From Tetrapyrgos nigripes (Eukaryota > Basidiomycota > Agaricomycetes > Agaricales > Campanellaceae): a DNA stretch of 64,000 nucleotides. Below are positions 11,163-23,693 of this stretch, one piece after another (within the stretch, counting starts at the first letter, position 1; each line of letters begins with the position of its first letter). Both the position numbers and the translations under genes were made by a program. The DNA lies in NCBI GenBank assembly GCA_013368315.1, contig JAACJM010000014.1:558001-622000 (forward strand). The letters are read 5' to 3'. The notes under the pieces were generated by a model. That model searched no databases. It saw only the letters and a list, made by a program, of their open reading frames with translations, and had not been told where the DNA came from.

Positions 11163-12909
11163 TGTTGGCAGCAGGTACGAGTTTGCTATGACCAAAGGTA
11201 AAGAGTAGAGGAGAAGCAGGTAGCCTGAAAACCGGAAACGGAGAAAGCAGAGGACTTCTAATAAGCACTGCACAGTGGAGCCCTGAGTGGCGAGGAGGGA
11301 AGAGAGCGCTGAGAAAGGGCGTTAATATACCCTACGGCCACCTGGTTTCTTGAAAGGCAGACCGGACAAATCATGTTAATTTAAGTTTCACGCGTGTTGT
11401 CCAGTAGTTGCTTTCTCGTTTGATCTTGGACAAATTAGGAAGGGAGCGGTAAATGCATTATGCGAGGAGTTGCCTGGGCATTGGTTGCGTACACGGGCCG
11501 TTCCTAGGTGCATCGCTTCATATCCTCGGGTTCCTTGCGTTACGACACGTATGTGGCCGTTGTTGCCTCGCAGCAGAGGTGAGTAACAAAGAAAGAAAAA
11601 AAAAGCGTTTTCCCAACGTTTTCCTCACGCGAGTTCCCACACAACACTCAGCTCTGACGTCGTCTTGACCTCCACCAAAACAGCAGGTCTCTGTGTTGCG
11701 CTACTCCTGCGGATAAGCAGGCCATGTATCACTTGTTCTCGTCCGAAACCTTTCCGAGGCCAACAAGAAGTGCGGTCTCCTTTGATTCACCGCGGACGGC
11801 TAACCTGAGAGGCTAGAGCTTGTACTTACACAAACTATTAGAGCCTCAAATGAGATATTAATCCGATTATCGTGTACAGCAGTCCTATATCCTCTCAGAG
11901 CTCAGGCTAGATCCATGGACTTTCTTCCTTCTGGAATGTTCTCCTTGCTTAGTGCGCCAAGCTTGGCCTCACTAGTAGTCCGAATGGGTACTCATCTGGA
12001 GAAGTCGAAAGCAGGAAACACGTATGCACTCGTTCGTTTTGGTGCATTTCAGCACTCGTGCTTGAGGATCTCAACGCAGTATGATTTCCATGAAAGCTCC
12101 TACTCCGTCCCACCGTTGGAGATTTAGGCTTGGCTTAGGCTCGTTGTGCTTCGAAATTTAGACGGTATAAGTTTTTGTGTCTGTTACCTCATAGAAGCAG
12201 GATAATAACTCGCTACCGTGGCCAACTGTAACTGAGGTCTGAAGGCGGCAAAAGTTCTTGGAAGTGCAGGAACAAGGCGTCCTTTGTGAACGCTTGTGCT
12301 TGAGCCTCTGAGACTGCTCCGAGTCATTTTGCGAGGCTTTCTTGGATTGATCAGTGTAGAGGGCACAGTAAGCAATTTTCATCTAATATTCCCCAGTTCT
12401 GCTCCTGTATTTGCTCTGTATAGCTGTACTCAACTTATCAACAGTCTAACACGACAGGCCTTTTGAAGTGCCTTAGCGTTGGGTCAGCCGCTGGCAACTG
12501 CTTTCCGTCAAGTCAAGTTGTAGAGGCTTCATGACACGTAGCATCCCTCACTGAAGAGTACCGCATTTTGAATACGTTGTCAATGTCATACTTACGCTGA
12601 TGTTACTTTGTACGACCGTCGCGTACCGCCATCATATGCATATGTTTTCCATTATCTCCGCCTCCCTGTGCAGTGTGCCACCATCCCAAAGATATAAGTC
12701 CATTCTCGACGCGATAGATGTTTCTTCCTTCCACTCAAACGCCGAGACGCGTCGCGACTTTCAATTTAACGCGTCAGTCACGCACCAGGTCACGCTTCTC
12801 CCCAAAAATTTTTCTATTTGAATTGGACGCGACTCGGACGCGTACCGCTAGCGGAACGGGATCTGTTTTATTCCGATAAAACAACAGCCAAGACAAGAGG
12901 CAAAAGGAA
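11163..12909. other. Intergenic, promoter of the AONS-like gene at its right end
   Basis: No supported gene in about 1.7 kb. Short open frames of at most 74 codons lack family resemblance. The right 170 bp is the upstream region of the 8-amino-7-oxononanoate synthase-like gene and holds three ACGCGT hexamers (12747, 12769, 12838) and an AGATATAAG string near 12690. Confidence 0.45.
12747..12843. promoter_or_regulatory. Cluster of three ACGCGT boxes upstream of AONS-like gene
   Basis: The hexamer ACGCGT occurs at 12747-12752, 12769-12774 and 12838-12843, that is 67 to 163 bp before the ATG at 12910. In ascomycete yeasts this is the MluI cell-cycle box bound by MBF; whether that holds here is inference. 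The hexamer also occurs singly elsewhere in the window, so only the clustering is notable. Confidence 0.35.
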
Positions 12910-14560
12910 ATGGCGGCATCCCCAGTAAACTTGATGAAGGCTTTCAGAACCGCATCGCTCGAAACGATGAAGTCAAAGCCTTCAACAAACTCTGCTTTGA
13001 ATTCCGCGCTTGCTTCTGCTCTCGCTTCTCGTGAAAAAAGGTCTATACGACGACGACTTCCTCTTCCTACTTCCTCTACCTCACTTTCTACATCCAATCC
13101 TCCAGTGGATTTTACTTCAAATGATTACCTTTCATTGGCGACTTCAACCAGGCTACGACGAAAAGTACTCGAAAAACTTGCTGCGTCGGAGGAAATCTTG
13201 GGGTCGTGCGGGTCTAGGCTGCTAGTCAACCCATCGGCGCATGTGAACCTTGAGAGGAGGCTGGAGAGCTTTTTTGGGGAGGGCACGGCTAAAAAAGGGA
13301 TGATCGATCATGATGATGCGGTGGACGAACCACCCTGGACAGCTCTGCTCTTCAACTCTGGGTACGACGCCAACGTTGGCCTTTTCACTTCGGTCCCCCA
13401 ACCCGGCGATGTCGTCGTCCTAGATGAATACATCCACGCTTCCGTCCACGATGGTGTCCGTGCATCCCGGGTGTCCAGAGACTCCGTCCTATCTTTCCGA
13501 CACAACTCTCTCGAGGCTTTGAGGGAGACTCTACTCCAAGCACTTGAAGCAGGAGACGAACGGTCCATTCGATTACGGGACGGAAGCAGTTCCCTCTTCC
13601 TTGCTGTAGAATCTCTCTACTCCATGGACGGGACACTTGCACCTCTACGAGAGATGTCGGATATGTTAGAAGAGTTGTTTCCAAAGGAGAATGCGTATAT
13701 GATTGTTGATGAAGCACATGCTACCGGGATCTACGGTACCGCAGACAGGCCTGGTCGGGGAAGGGTCACCATGGTTGGGTTAGACGGTGTAGCAGGTCAA
13801 AGTAAAGGCCGAGTGATAGCGAGACTGCATACGTTTGGAAAGGCATTGGGGAGCAGTGGTGGTACGTGTAATTCACCTTTCACCAACGAGACTCGTCGCT
13901 CACTAGTTTTCCAGCCGTGATACTCACAACTCCTCTTATACGCGACTACCTCATCAACTACGCTCGTTCCCTGATATACACAACTTCCATTACACATGCA
14001 AACGTAATTGCAATTGGGTGTTCTTTTGACATGATTGAGGATGGTACAGCTCAAGAGGTGAGTACTATCTGCGTTTCTTTGTCTTCTATTTCAACATCCA
14101 CTTACTCGTCCTTAAATTCTAGCTGTCAAAACATCTTCTGTCACTCTCCTCCTATCTCGTCAATCTCCTCCACTCTACCCTCAAATCCTACAAGATACCT
14201 TCAGATGTCGTGTTTCTTCCTCCTCATCTCCTCGATTATCTCAACAGACCATCTTCTGCATTTTTACCCTCTTCATCTTTATACTCCTCTTCAATCTCAC
14301 CCTCACCTTCATCCACATCCCCAATCTCCCCAATAATCCCTCTAATGACTCCCCAACCCCGTCCACTCTCTGCATACCTCCTGACCAAGTGCAACATAAA
14401 TGCTCGTCCGATATCTTGGCCTACAGTACCCAAAGGAGCAGATCGTGTACGGGTGTGTTTACATGCGGGTAATACCCAGCAGGATGTAGAGAGATTGGTA
14501 GATGGCGTGGTTGGGTGGTATGAAGAGTTGCAGCGGGAAGGGCTGAAGAGTAGACTGTAA
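12910..14560 (+). CDS. 8-amino-7-oxononanoate synthase-like PLP enzyme
   Basis: Class II PLP-dependent acyl-CoA transferase of the KAPA synthase type, expected to condense pimeloyl-CoA with alanine in biotin synthesis. Exons 12910..13861, 13915..14057 and 14123..14560 (510 aa); both introns are GT-AG and the phases match. Family motifs in order are FTSNDYLSLA, GSCGSRLLVN, LLFNSGYDANVGLF, VVLDEYIHASVHDG, VESLYSMDGTLAPL, MIVDEAHATGIYG (cofactor Asp) and HTFGKALGSSG (Schiff-base Lys), the last followed across the intron by AVILTTPLIRDYLINYARS. The N-terminus is basic and Ser-rich and could be a mitochondrial or peroxisomal leader. Serine palmitoyltransferase and ALA synthase belong to the same fold class but match less well. 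Biotin as the product is inferred, since no other biotin gene is in view. Confidence 0.85.
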
Positions 14561-14879
14561 GGTGGATTATAGCTGGCTGTGGGATTAGAGGCACCTTCAT
14601 CTGTCAAAATATCATGCGTATATAGAAGTCGGGGAAGGATAGGTCCCAGTATATAAAAGGAGAATCTGTAATTGTAGATTATATCAAGATCTTAATAAGG
14701 ACATTACTTCGCGGGACAATCCATGTAGCTACATAGTCAAAGATGTAAGGGACTGTAAGCAAATATCTAAAAGAGTAAGCGTAAAGAGCATGAAATATTT
14801 CGTTCAAAGCCAGGGCCCCAAACAATCTCACAGGTACAGATTAGCAAAGACCACGGTTCCTCCTCCTATACCTCGGCCC
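14561..14879. other. Convergent 3' flanks, no gene
   Basis: Short region between the convergent ends of the AONS-like gene and MAD3. AT-rich, presumably both 3' untranslated regions. No open frame of interest. Confidence 0.5.
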
Positions 14880-16363
14880 TCAAGGTGAAATCCCTAAATC
14901 TCCATAATTTTTGAGAGGATCCTTTCTTAAAGCTTCTGCCTCGGAACCTGGGGAAGAAGATTTGAGATCGCTCTGCTTCAACTTCATTACGGAACCAGGA
15001 ACGCTAGAACTGCCTTTATACGGTGTTGCAGTGATTGCATCCTAGTCATAGGGAGGATATACGTCTCAACAATAGTATAGGAACATAGACAGACCAACAT
15101 ACCTCATCACAGAACGGAGTAAACGTCGGTGTGGATGGGACCTTGGGAGCTTCCTCTTGTGACTCAACAAAAGGCACGAAAGCCGCTTTCGTTGAGCTTG
15201 AGCTTTTCGACCCCGACGCAGGAGCAGGCTCATCAACAAAAGGAACAAAAGCCCCTTTCGAAGGTGTACTAGCGACTCCTTGGGCTTTTCGAACAGGTGG
15301 TGGTGGAGGCATTTCACCGGGCCCAGGATCCGTAAACGGGACAAATTTCGATCCCGAGGAGTTCGATGCAGCTGTTACCCGCTTTGACTTTCCAGCTTGC
15401 TTGATCGTAGTACCAGAAAGCTTCTTCGTCCCTGGAACATTCTCTTTGATCCTCGTTTTACGTGTTCCCAATTCTGGCCATGGGTTAGTCTCTAACTCGG
15501 CGCTTTGAGAGACTTCGCCCGTAGGGTCAACGAAAACTTGGAGAGGGACATTAGAGGATGTGGAAGGTGGACGCGTGTGTCGCGAGGAGGATGCGGCGGG
15601 AGGTGGGGCAGTTGACGATGTTGTTGCTAAGACTGCTCGTCGCGAAGTGGAGGTTTCTGCTTGCGCAACTGGAGTGACAGGAGCTGCAGACATCATCCGC
15701 CTTTGGAACTCTGTATACCTCTTCTTGAGGTGGTCCAGTGGTGATGCTTTCCTTGCAATACCGAGGGCATAAATCTCGTCTGCTTCTTTGCGCCTAACGC
15801 ACCACGGTCAGGCACTCCGATATGAAAGTATGATTTTAATTACTTTACCTGCCATCCCTTTCCAGTACCGCCGAGAACTCCTCGTACAAGATCCCATGAT
15901 CAGTCCCGATATCATTTGCGAGGAGAAAGCGATAGATGGTGGCCGGCTTTTCGACGTAGCTCGCGTAAAGCATCCAAAGTTTAAGATACTTCAATTCACT
16001 CCTCCACTTTCCTCCTCTGTCATCCTTCAAAATACGCGTAGCTTCTTCGAGTAATTCCAGCAAGCCTGATTCGGCACTGTGCCCCTGAGGATAGTTCTCC
16101 AGGGTCCAGTAAACTAGTGTGCAGTATGCCTCCAAAGGGTCATCGTCTTCATCTTCCAGGGCCACTTCAACGTTCAATCGAAGCCTGTGGCGAGTGGCAG
16201 CAAGTCTTGACTCTCGCCGAGCGTGTGGTGTTGAGAGAAGAGATGAGAGAGCGGTTACTCGACGTCCTGAAGCAAGAGGCTGCACGTTTTCTTTGGCTGC
16301 TTCAAGGACGTCGCAATCAACCACGGAGGGTGTGTTGTCGGAGAAGACGTCGTCGTTTGACAT
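14880..16363 (-). CDS. MAD3: Mad3/BubR1 spindle assembly checkpoint protein
   Basis: Component of the mitotic checkpoint complex that inhibits APC/C-Cdc20 at unattached kinetochores. Exons 15849..16363, 15103..15793 and 14880..15041 (455 aa), with introns of 55 and 61 bp. KEN box 1 is at residues 24-26 (AAKENVQPL). The Mad3/Bub1 TPR-like region I spans about 60-200 and includes DPLEAYCTLVYWTLENYP, LKYLKLWMLYASYV and, across the first intron, ADEIYALGIARKASPLDHLKKRY. KEN box 2 is at 288-290 (RIKENVPG). ABBA-like motifs flank it: LQVFVD 256-261, FVPFTD 322-327, FVPFVD 354-359, FVPFVE 377-382 and FTPFCD 396-401. There is no kinase domain, so it is the Mad3 and not the Bub1 paralogue. The ATG at 16363 is the first one consistent with KEN1 near the N-terminus. 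Confidence 0.93.
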
Positions 16364-19300
16364 TTTCGTTAGTGGTGGTAGTTGGAAACAGTTCTGACGC
16401 ACGGACCAATTTTTTGACGCGCTTTTCAAACACCATGTGACCGATGTTCCAGAATGCTTGGTTCTTGCGTTGGATCCAAACAACCGTCTTCCTCTTCACC
16501 GACTTGCATGGTGTATCCCTGTAGAATCTCTTCTTTTCATATCAATCTTTTACCAATGGTGTACTCATGTCGCTCGGTGCCGAACCAGCGGTCGACCAGC
16601 GGACTCGGTCTTTTAGGCAGTACAGCCGGTACTCATGACATTCTCTATGGAACCTTCGTGCTCTCTTCTCTTCTTTTTGCTCTGTGGTATAAGGCGATTA
16701 TCTTGGTTAAACCCGCGGGCTTTCTTCCTGGGACGAGAGAAGCTGATCAACTTTCGTCGATCCCCCACAGCTCGACATTCTACAGTCTATCTTTGTTCGC
16801 AGAAGAGACCCAACTCTTTGTTCCGAAGTCAGCTCACTTGTGCCAGAACCAAGACTTCGTATCCTCTTGCTTGTTGATTTATACTCGCAGGTGACTTCTG
16901 AGCTACTTCTTTATTTATATTCTTTTTGCCACAACTTAGAGGCTTACCGGGTTATCTGATTTCCGTATGCTCCAAAGAGTCTGGTCTCATTCTGAGCGGC
17001 TGTTTCCAAGAGTTGACAGAGTTCCGGCTTCTCCAGAACAAATGACAACAACCAGGTCGGTCGGTTTTTCTCTCTTCTCTGGGACATCTGAGACGTACTA
17101 CAGTCAGTCTACCATCAAGACATACTACATGCTGGTAGTTCCTTGAAAAACATCATAGGGACCATAGATCCCTTTCGCAGATATCAAGTTGTAAAGAAGC
17201 AGAACACAGTCGTTTGTGATATATAGGAGTCGCAAGCCTAGGCTCTTAAGTCCGCCCGTTTTTTGAAGATGTCACTATACCCTTGGTCTGTCTTCAAGAC
17301 GGTCCGTCTACAATTAGGATTTGCTTGCTTCAGGCTTTCTCATTCGTATCGGGACTGGAGCTCGGGTCGTGCAGGATCAGGATAGTTTATACATGACCAC
17401 TCGGACAAGCCTGAGAGCACTCTTTCCGTATTGCTACGAGGTCGGGCCTCGGTTCGACGGTCAACGAGGCCCATGTAGTCCTGAGTCCGAATAAATCCGT
17501 TCCATTTTTGAAGACGATGAGGCAACGTGAAAGTTTAGTCGCCGAACCTATGGATCCGTCTTCGTATGCACATCAAAAACTTCAGCGGACTGTAGAAGAA
17601 AATAGATGCTTGAGAAAGCTATCCGGTCAAAGGGTACGTGACTGATATCAGAATAATATGCCGGTCCTACCGGGGCCTAGCTCCCGAATTCTACCGCTTC
17701 TTCAGGTCACTCAGTACTTGGTTTTTCGTGCAGTTGAAGATCACTATCCTGGGTCGTGGTGACGGAATTGGAGAGTCCTAAACTTGGTTCAATTCAAACC
17801 ACCTCAAAGAATTTCGTTTCCGAAAGATGAATGCCTATAGATTCTGTGGCTTCTATCATTATAGTACTACATAATCCCCATAGACCTCGTGACGTATCCA
17901 TATCTGAGACGGACGGTTACCGTGATGCCCTGGTTGAGTGACCATTCGTTGGGATAAATTTAGACCTTGATACTCGAAATTATCTCTGGGTGTGGGCTCG
18001 ACTCGCTGAACTCGTTTGACTGTGAACGCAGGCCTGTGATTTCGTAGTTGGTTGCATTCTCATCCTCTGGCTATGTTGCTCACCAAAAATTAGCTATTCC
18101 TGGACTGACAGCCCTAATTTCGTCCTCTGTGCATCTAGACACGCACGTCCGGGGTTGAGATATTGCAGTTTATTTCGTTGTATCTTTGTTCCATTATCTC
18201 TTCGAAAGAACTTGGGTTTTAAATATGCATTCTACTGTTCAAAATAAAAGCCGATCTCACTGGCGTCGACAGCAAATTTTCAGTTGCTCCGCCACAATCG
18301 CATCTCCCTGAGGACGTACTGCACTCCCGCTATCTTCACGACTCGGAGCTTGGATGAGGCAGGCTAATACGGTTGAATAAGGACTCGTAGAGCCGAGGTG
18401 TTTCGGAACACAAGAAAAAGTCTGAATCTGCCAAGTCACTAGAAGGTTTGACCAAGCTACCAGTGTCGGATTGCATCGGCTTACACGCTCTTATCCGGAG
18501 CAGTTTTGTCGAGCTGAGGAGGTTTTGGTAGCCGTGTGCACGCAGAATTCAGGGAGATACATAGACTGTGAAGTCCGATTTTCTGGAACCGAGTGCGGTC
18601 GAGTTCAAACTCGGGGAAAACAATCAGCTGTTTCTTGGGAGACTGAGTTTCGCTGACGATAAATCTCTACTCTTGTGACGTCCCTGCCAGGCTGAGTATG
18701 GATTTCGATGACCCAGCAAGGGAAGTCGGTGCCTGCATGAATTATCAGCCACAATATGGTCCTCTTATTATTGTGAACAGTAGGGGATCTAATCGTTCAG
18801 CTACCACCGTGACTGTGGCGAGTCTAAAAACTGCATGAGAGCGCCGCACTTTACCCTCGACTATCAGCGCTTTACATTGATTGAAGGATTTTAACTTCTT
18901 CATTTGTCCTTAAGCTGTTTTGGTACTTTGCCTCGTCGATAGACTCATCCCTCTACCAACTATACTCAAGTATAATGTGCTCCTGAAAGAGACCCGGCTT
19001 AATCCGATGACACTGCGCCACCAGAAGATCTTGGAGTGCAAGTGAGTTGCATCTGGACATTTTTGACCTTTATCGTTCCCACTCCGATTCAACAGGGCGA
19101 TATACATATTCGGTGTTTATTGGAGACTACTCAGTTCAACGGAAAGTACATTCAAAACTACCATTTGTATACATGGCGTCTACAAGTCCGCATGTATTCT
19201 GATACTTATCATACTTGAGCTTGGGGTACGTACCTACAACATATGAAAACATATGTGCTGAATTACCCTTATTTCACAATTGCGGTAAGCTTTTTCTTCA

Positions 19301-21491
19301 TTGAATCAACTAATATTTAAACTAATAGTCGTTACTCCTTGGTTAATCCTACTAATTCTGGGTCGATCCGCCTCCAGCTCGAGCACTTACCATACCGCAC
19401 CAGGACAGTCTATTCGGCGAATTTCTTTCTACGACTGCATGCATTCATAACGATATCTCTCCGCGGATCTCGCAGTCTCGTTTACGATGTCCAGGCAACA
19501 CCACCGTCCTGATTCAGGCTTCCGTCTCCCACCAGGTCCAGTCAAGTGGCCTTTCACATCAGCTGAGAGCTTACCATAGCTGGTACTATATGTATCTGTC
19601 TGAATGTTCTGATGCATTACTACTAACTAATTAATACTACTGCATAGCTAAGATGTTCATGATGCTTGCGATCCACGGATCGTTTTCAATTACTATGGGC
19701 ACTGTATACTACTACCTATCACACTGCTTCTTTGATCATGATCAAGAAGTCCGAGAAGACATAGAAGGAGAGACGGGTAAGCATATCAATTGCTATTGTG
19801 GCGGGAAGGCACAAGAACACGTAGGAGTTTTAGTGGGTTTGTTTGGAGGCTTCGTAAATTGTGGATAGGATTTCTATTTTCACCGATTCAGCGCCAGTAG
19901 AACTTTCGCATTTACCACAAGAGAACAGCCGTATAAAGAGCTCAGCGAGGGCATTGTGCGAGCCGAGGCAGCGATTAAGATGAACACAGCGGGGTTCAGT
20001 GTGGGGAGCTGAGCATCAGATCTCAGAGTCCGTCTGACCTGATCTGATGACTCTATGAACTACAACGTCAACAAAACTTCGTTCCTAATGTCAATGAGCT
20101 TTACGGCACTCGCCGCGTTGTCTTTCTTTAAGGTCTCGTCGTGGTAGGTGCCCAACTCCCTAGGCTCAACTTACGAATGCGTGCGTGCCTCGGAGGAAAA
20201 TCCGAAATCGCGAAATCAAGCATTACCGTAATCTGCTTTGAAACCGGCCGTTGTGCTCGAGACTAAAAACTGATCAACCCTCAAACCAACCAGTAATAAT
20301 CGGCCGAAATGCAGATGAACGCCTCACCAGACACTTCATCTGGACCATGTCCGGAACGCCAAAGACTGGACGAGATCCCATGTCACCAGGTTGGCCGAGA
20401 AACACGTATGGCCACTGAGCGATATTCCCAACGTTTGGTGTCATCTGGCCTATGTAGGCATTCTAAGTGACAATTTCTAAATGGCCGCTGGCTGCCAGGA
20501 TAGAGATTGATGGACCGAGACAAGACCGAGAGAGTAAGTCAGGTGTATCTCTGGCCAACTTGTCTGAGCTTTCGGATTGACCAGGCTGGCCTACACTCCG
20601 CGGTTCAATGGATCCGGAGGATCTTACTGGCGGGATACTACACTTTTTCGAGTGCTAGGGAGTACACCTGCGCCGGAGGACTCCATGTGAATGGCCAAAA
20701 TATAAAGTGACCCTGCATTCCTGATTGTCCACCCCGAGCCATAGCGCCGGTTGAAGTCGAAGAAAAACTTTTCTTCCAGAGAAAGACACACTTTCAATGG
20801 CTCATATTCGGCCATTTGCAAAATCATTGAGGCTGAATCTCTGGAGAACTCCCCGATCAAACTTCTCGAATCGTCAGTTATTTTTGTTCGTGGAGCGTTG
20901 AGGTGGCAGAGTAAGCAATTCAACTTACATATCCTTGCTATAGCCAAACTATACGTATGGTTGCCAGCATCGATATCCGTCGACGGGACAACATACGCGT
21001 CTCTGATTTATCGGCCGATGGTAAGATGTCTTCAATTTAACAAGGTGCAGGATCACAGGCTTGGACAGGTAGGTTATAATGCCATTTTTGAACAAAGCGA
21101 GGATGATTGATTTTTCGTTGGTATCATGTGAGGTATTGTTTGACAGAGACCCAAAGACGAGGAGCAGATTTTCGGAGACGAACCGATACCAGGGTGTGTC
21201 AAAGCGCCGCATCCTCAGCAGTGTACCGCCGGGAATTCGTACCGGACGGAAGACAGGCTTCTCGAGGTTCTGAAAATCGGTACCTTCACATGGATGATGG
21301 GATGGGTGAACATAGAAGGAACAATCAAAAGAAGAGTGGGTGAGAATTTCGGCCGAAGCGTGGTATTGAGGCACAAAAGCGGTAAGACACCTTTGTTGAA
21401 ATACCCCACAAATTTTGTTACGTGAACCGCGGCAGAAAGTATTTATGACGAGCTTTCCACATTGAAACTTGCCTGCTTTCCTGCTCTCGCC
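16364..21491. other. 5-kb gene desert
   Basis: No open frame longer than about 145 codons and none with protein-like composition or family resemblance. I see no transposase, reverse transcriptase or tRNA. Frames on both strands around 20.6-21.4 kb (up to 141 codons) overlap each other and lack a convincing splice structure. A perfect 8-bp inverted repeat, GGGCCTCG at 17444-17451 and CGAGGCCC at 17465-17472, is present. The right end must contain the promoter of the MFS gene. It could be an eroded transposon or a non-coding locus. Confidence 0.45.
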
Positions 21492-23693
21492 ATGTCCTCC
21501 GAAAACCGTTTCAAAGCCAGCGAAAAATCCAGCGAAAAGGACTTTTCCGCTGAGGACGTCAAGGTCGAGGTCGCCGTCGACCGCCCTGCTGAGTCCTCTG
21601 ATGCTTGGTTCAGGGAAGAGAGGAAGCTTGTTCGCAAGCTGGATGGACGTATCCTGCCTCTTGCGTGTCTCCTCTACCTCTTTGCTTGTGCGTTGACTCT
21701 TCAGTCATCTATGAATGCCGCTCATATGTCTTCTATCTAGATCTGGATCGTTCCAATCTGGGTAATGCTCGAAACCAGGGCTTACCTGACGATGTGCTGG
21801 GAGGTGATGAGACTGGAGTTTTATTTGATTGGGTCAGCTCTAGTCTAGCGTAACCAGAACAGTACTGACTCCTTCTCTTCCTTCTCCTCCAGGTCAATTC
21901 CGTCTTCTTCTTTTCATACGTGAGTATCCTACACCCCACGAATTGAATTCAATCTGATTGGTATGCACATTAGGTCCTCTGTCAAGTTCCGGCAACAATC
22001 GTCTCCAAGCTCGTCGCGCCTCGTATCTGGTTGGCCGGAGCTGCCATTGGTTGGGGAATCTGCTCGACGTTAATGGTATGACCCACCACAAATCTTAGTC
22101 GCTCTTCCATTAAGCTGTCATTCTAGTCAACTACTTTCGATTTTGGAGGTATAATGACGACAAGAGTATTTTTGGGTATCTTTGAAGCAGGATTTGGTCC
22201 AGCCATCCCATTGTACTTCTGTGCGTGTTTTCTTGGCTCATTTTGGGTACTGTTTACTAAACCAACGCAGCTTTGTTCTACACCAAGCAAGAGATGGGTT
22301 TACGGGTACGCACCTGTTTCCTCGGTACTACGTTCAGACTTTGCTAATAACCAATTACTCTGCACAGATGGCTTACTGGTTCGGTTTCGCTGCTGTTGCT
22401 GGCGCCTTTGGTGGTATCATCGCTTTCGGTATACAGCACGCCGACATTGATATAGAAAGGTGGAGACTGCTTTTCATTGTCGAAGTAAGGTCTTATTACA
22501 TACAACCTGTCGTTTATATCAGCTCACAGTTTGCACCACATTTAGGGTATTCCAGCCGTCATTCTCGGCGTAGTCAGCTACTTTTTATTACCCGACCGTC
22601 CGGAATCCACCTCCTTTTTCACTGAACGTGAACGCCAAATCGTTCTCGAGCGCATGAATCGTGCAACTAGCGGAGATATCGGAGCTACTGTCAACAAAGG
22701 TTTGTTTTCTTGATCTCCGTTTACTAATGTATGCATTGAACGCTTTTTTTATGTTTCCGTAGCCCATATCTACATGGCATTCAAAGACTGGAGGGTCAGT
22801 CTTACGTTTATTAGGTGATCATCATTGTCCTGACTTCGCCGCTTGCAGATTTACACCGGTGGCATAATCTACTTTGGCCTCAACGCCGCTCTAGCATCGA
22901 CTTCCGCCTTTCTGCCCACCATCCTCAAAGACACACTCGGCTACAGCGACGCGAACTCTCAATTATTGACCGTTCCTCCTTATGCAGTAGCTGCTGTGGT
23001 CTTAACCCTCTTCTCCATGTTCTCCGACCGCTACCAAACTCGTGGTATCCCCATTGCTATTGCAAGTTCGATTGGTGCTATTGGCTATTTGCTGAACCTT
23101 GTATCCAACAATGGACATGTCAGATATTTCGGTGTCTTCTGTATCACCAGTGGTACGTACACCGGTATTGGTCTCATTATCGCATGGTGTACGTTACTTT
23201 CTCGTGCTCTAGTTATTCATGCATTTCCTGACAATCGCCCTCCCCACAGTTGCCCACAATCTCGGTTCCGAAACGAAGAAGGCTACGGGTATCCCAATGT
23301 TCATGGCCATCGGTCAATGCGGTAGTGTCACTGGCTCGCATCTCTTCCCAAAGACCGATGGGCCGAGGTACATGTAAGTCTTTGCTCCTTTTTTCATCTC
23401 CTACAAAGGCGTGTACTCATCAGCGTATCATTATATAGGAAAGGATTCGGCGTTGTTTGCGGTCTAGAATTCCTCGGTGCAATCTGTGCTCTAATCATGT
23501 CGGTGCGTTCTGTCCTTTTAATAGTCGTGTAGCCACTCTTTCTGACTTTTGACGTTGCTGCTTCTCAAAAAAGGCCTCTTACCGATGGGACAATGCCCGC
23601 CGCGATAGAGATGAAGGTGTCCCCACAGCTGATACAAAGGTCAACGTCTCCGAACTTGCAGACCGAGCTCCCAATTTCCGTTATGTCCCGTAA
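21492..23693 (+). CDS. MFS transporter, anion:cation symporter (Dal5/Tna1-type)
   Basis: Thirteen exons: 21492..21687, 21741..21832, 21893..21919, 21974..22075, 22127..22220, 22271..22305, 22368..22484, 22546..22699, 22763..22794, 22849..23188, 23250..23373, 23439..23502, 23574..23693. Together they give 498 aa with all phases consistent. The protein has the allantoate/nicotinate-permease signature of the ACS family: LLYLFAYLDRSNLGNARNQG after a hydrophilic N-terminus, then FFFSYVLCQVPATIVSKLVAP, MTTRVFLGIFEAGFGPAIPLYF, a central loop with LLPDRPESTSFFTERER, and the second bundle starting IYTGGIIYFGLNAAL. About 12 membrane segments are expected in the plasma membrane. Substrates in the family are small organic anions and vitamins; the actual substrate cannot be read from sequence. 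Two exons are tiny (27 and 32 nt). Confidence 0.9.

Noticed and set aside
18596..18618. GAGTTCAAACTC reminiscent of a tRNA T-arm
   Set aside because: The flanking bases form no acceptor, D or anticodon stems.
20624..21374. Possible gene from overlapping frames on both strands
   Set aside because: No family resemblance, no consistent splice joins, and equally long frames on the opposite strand.
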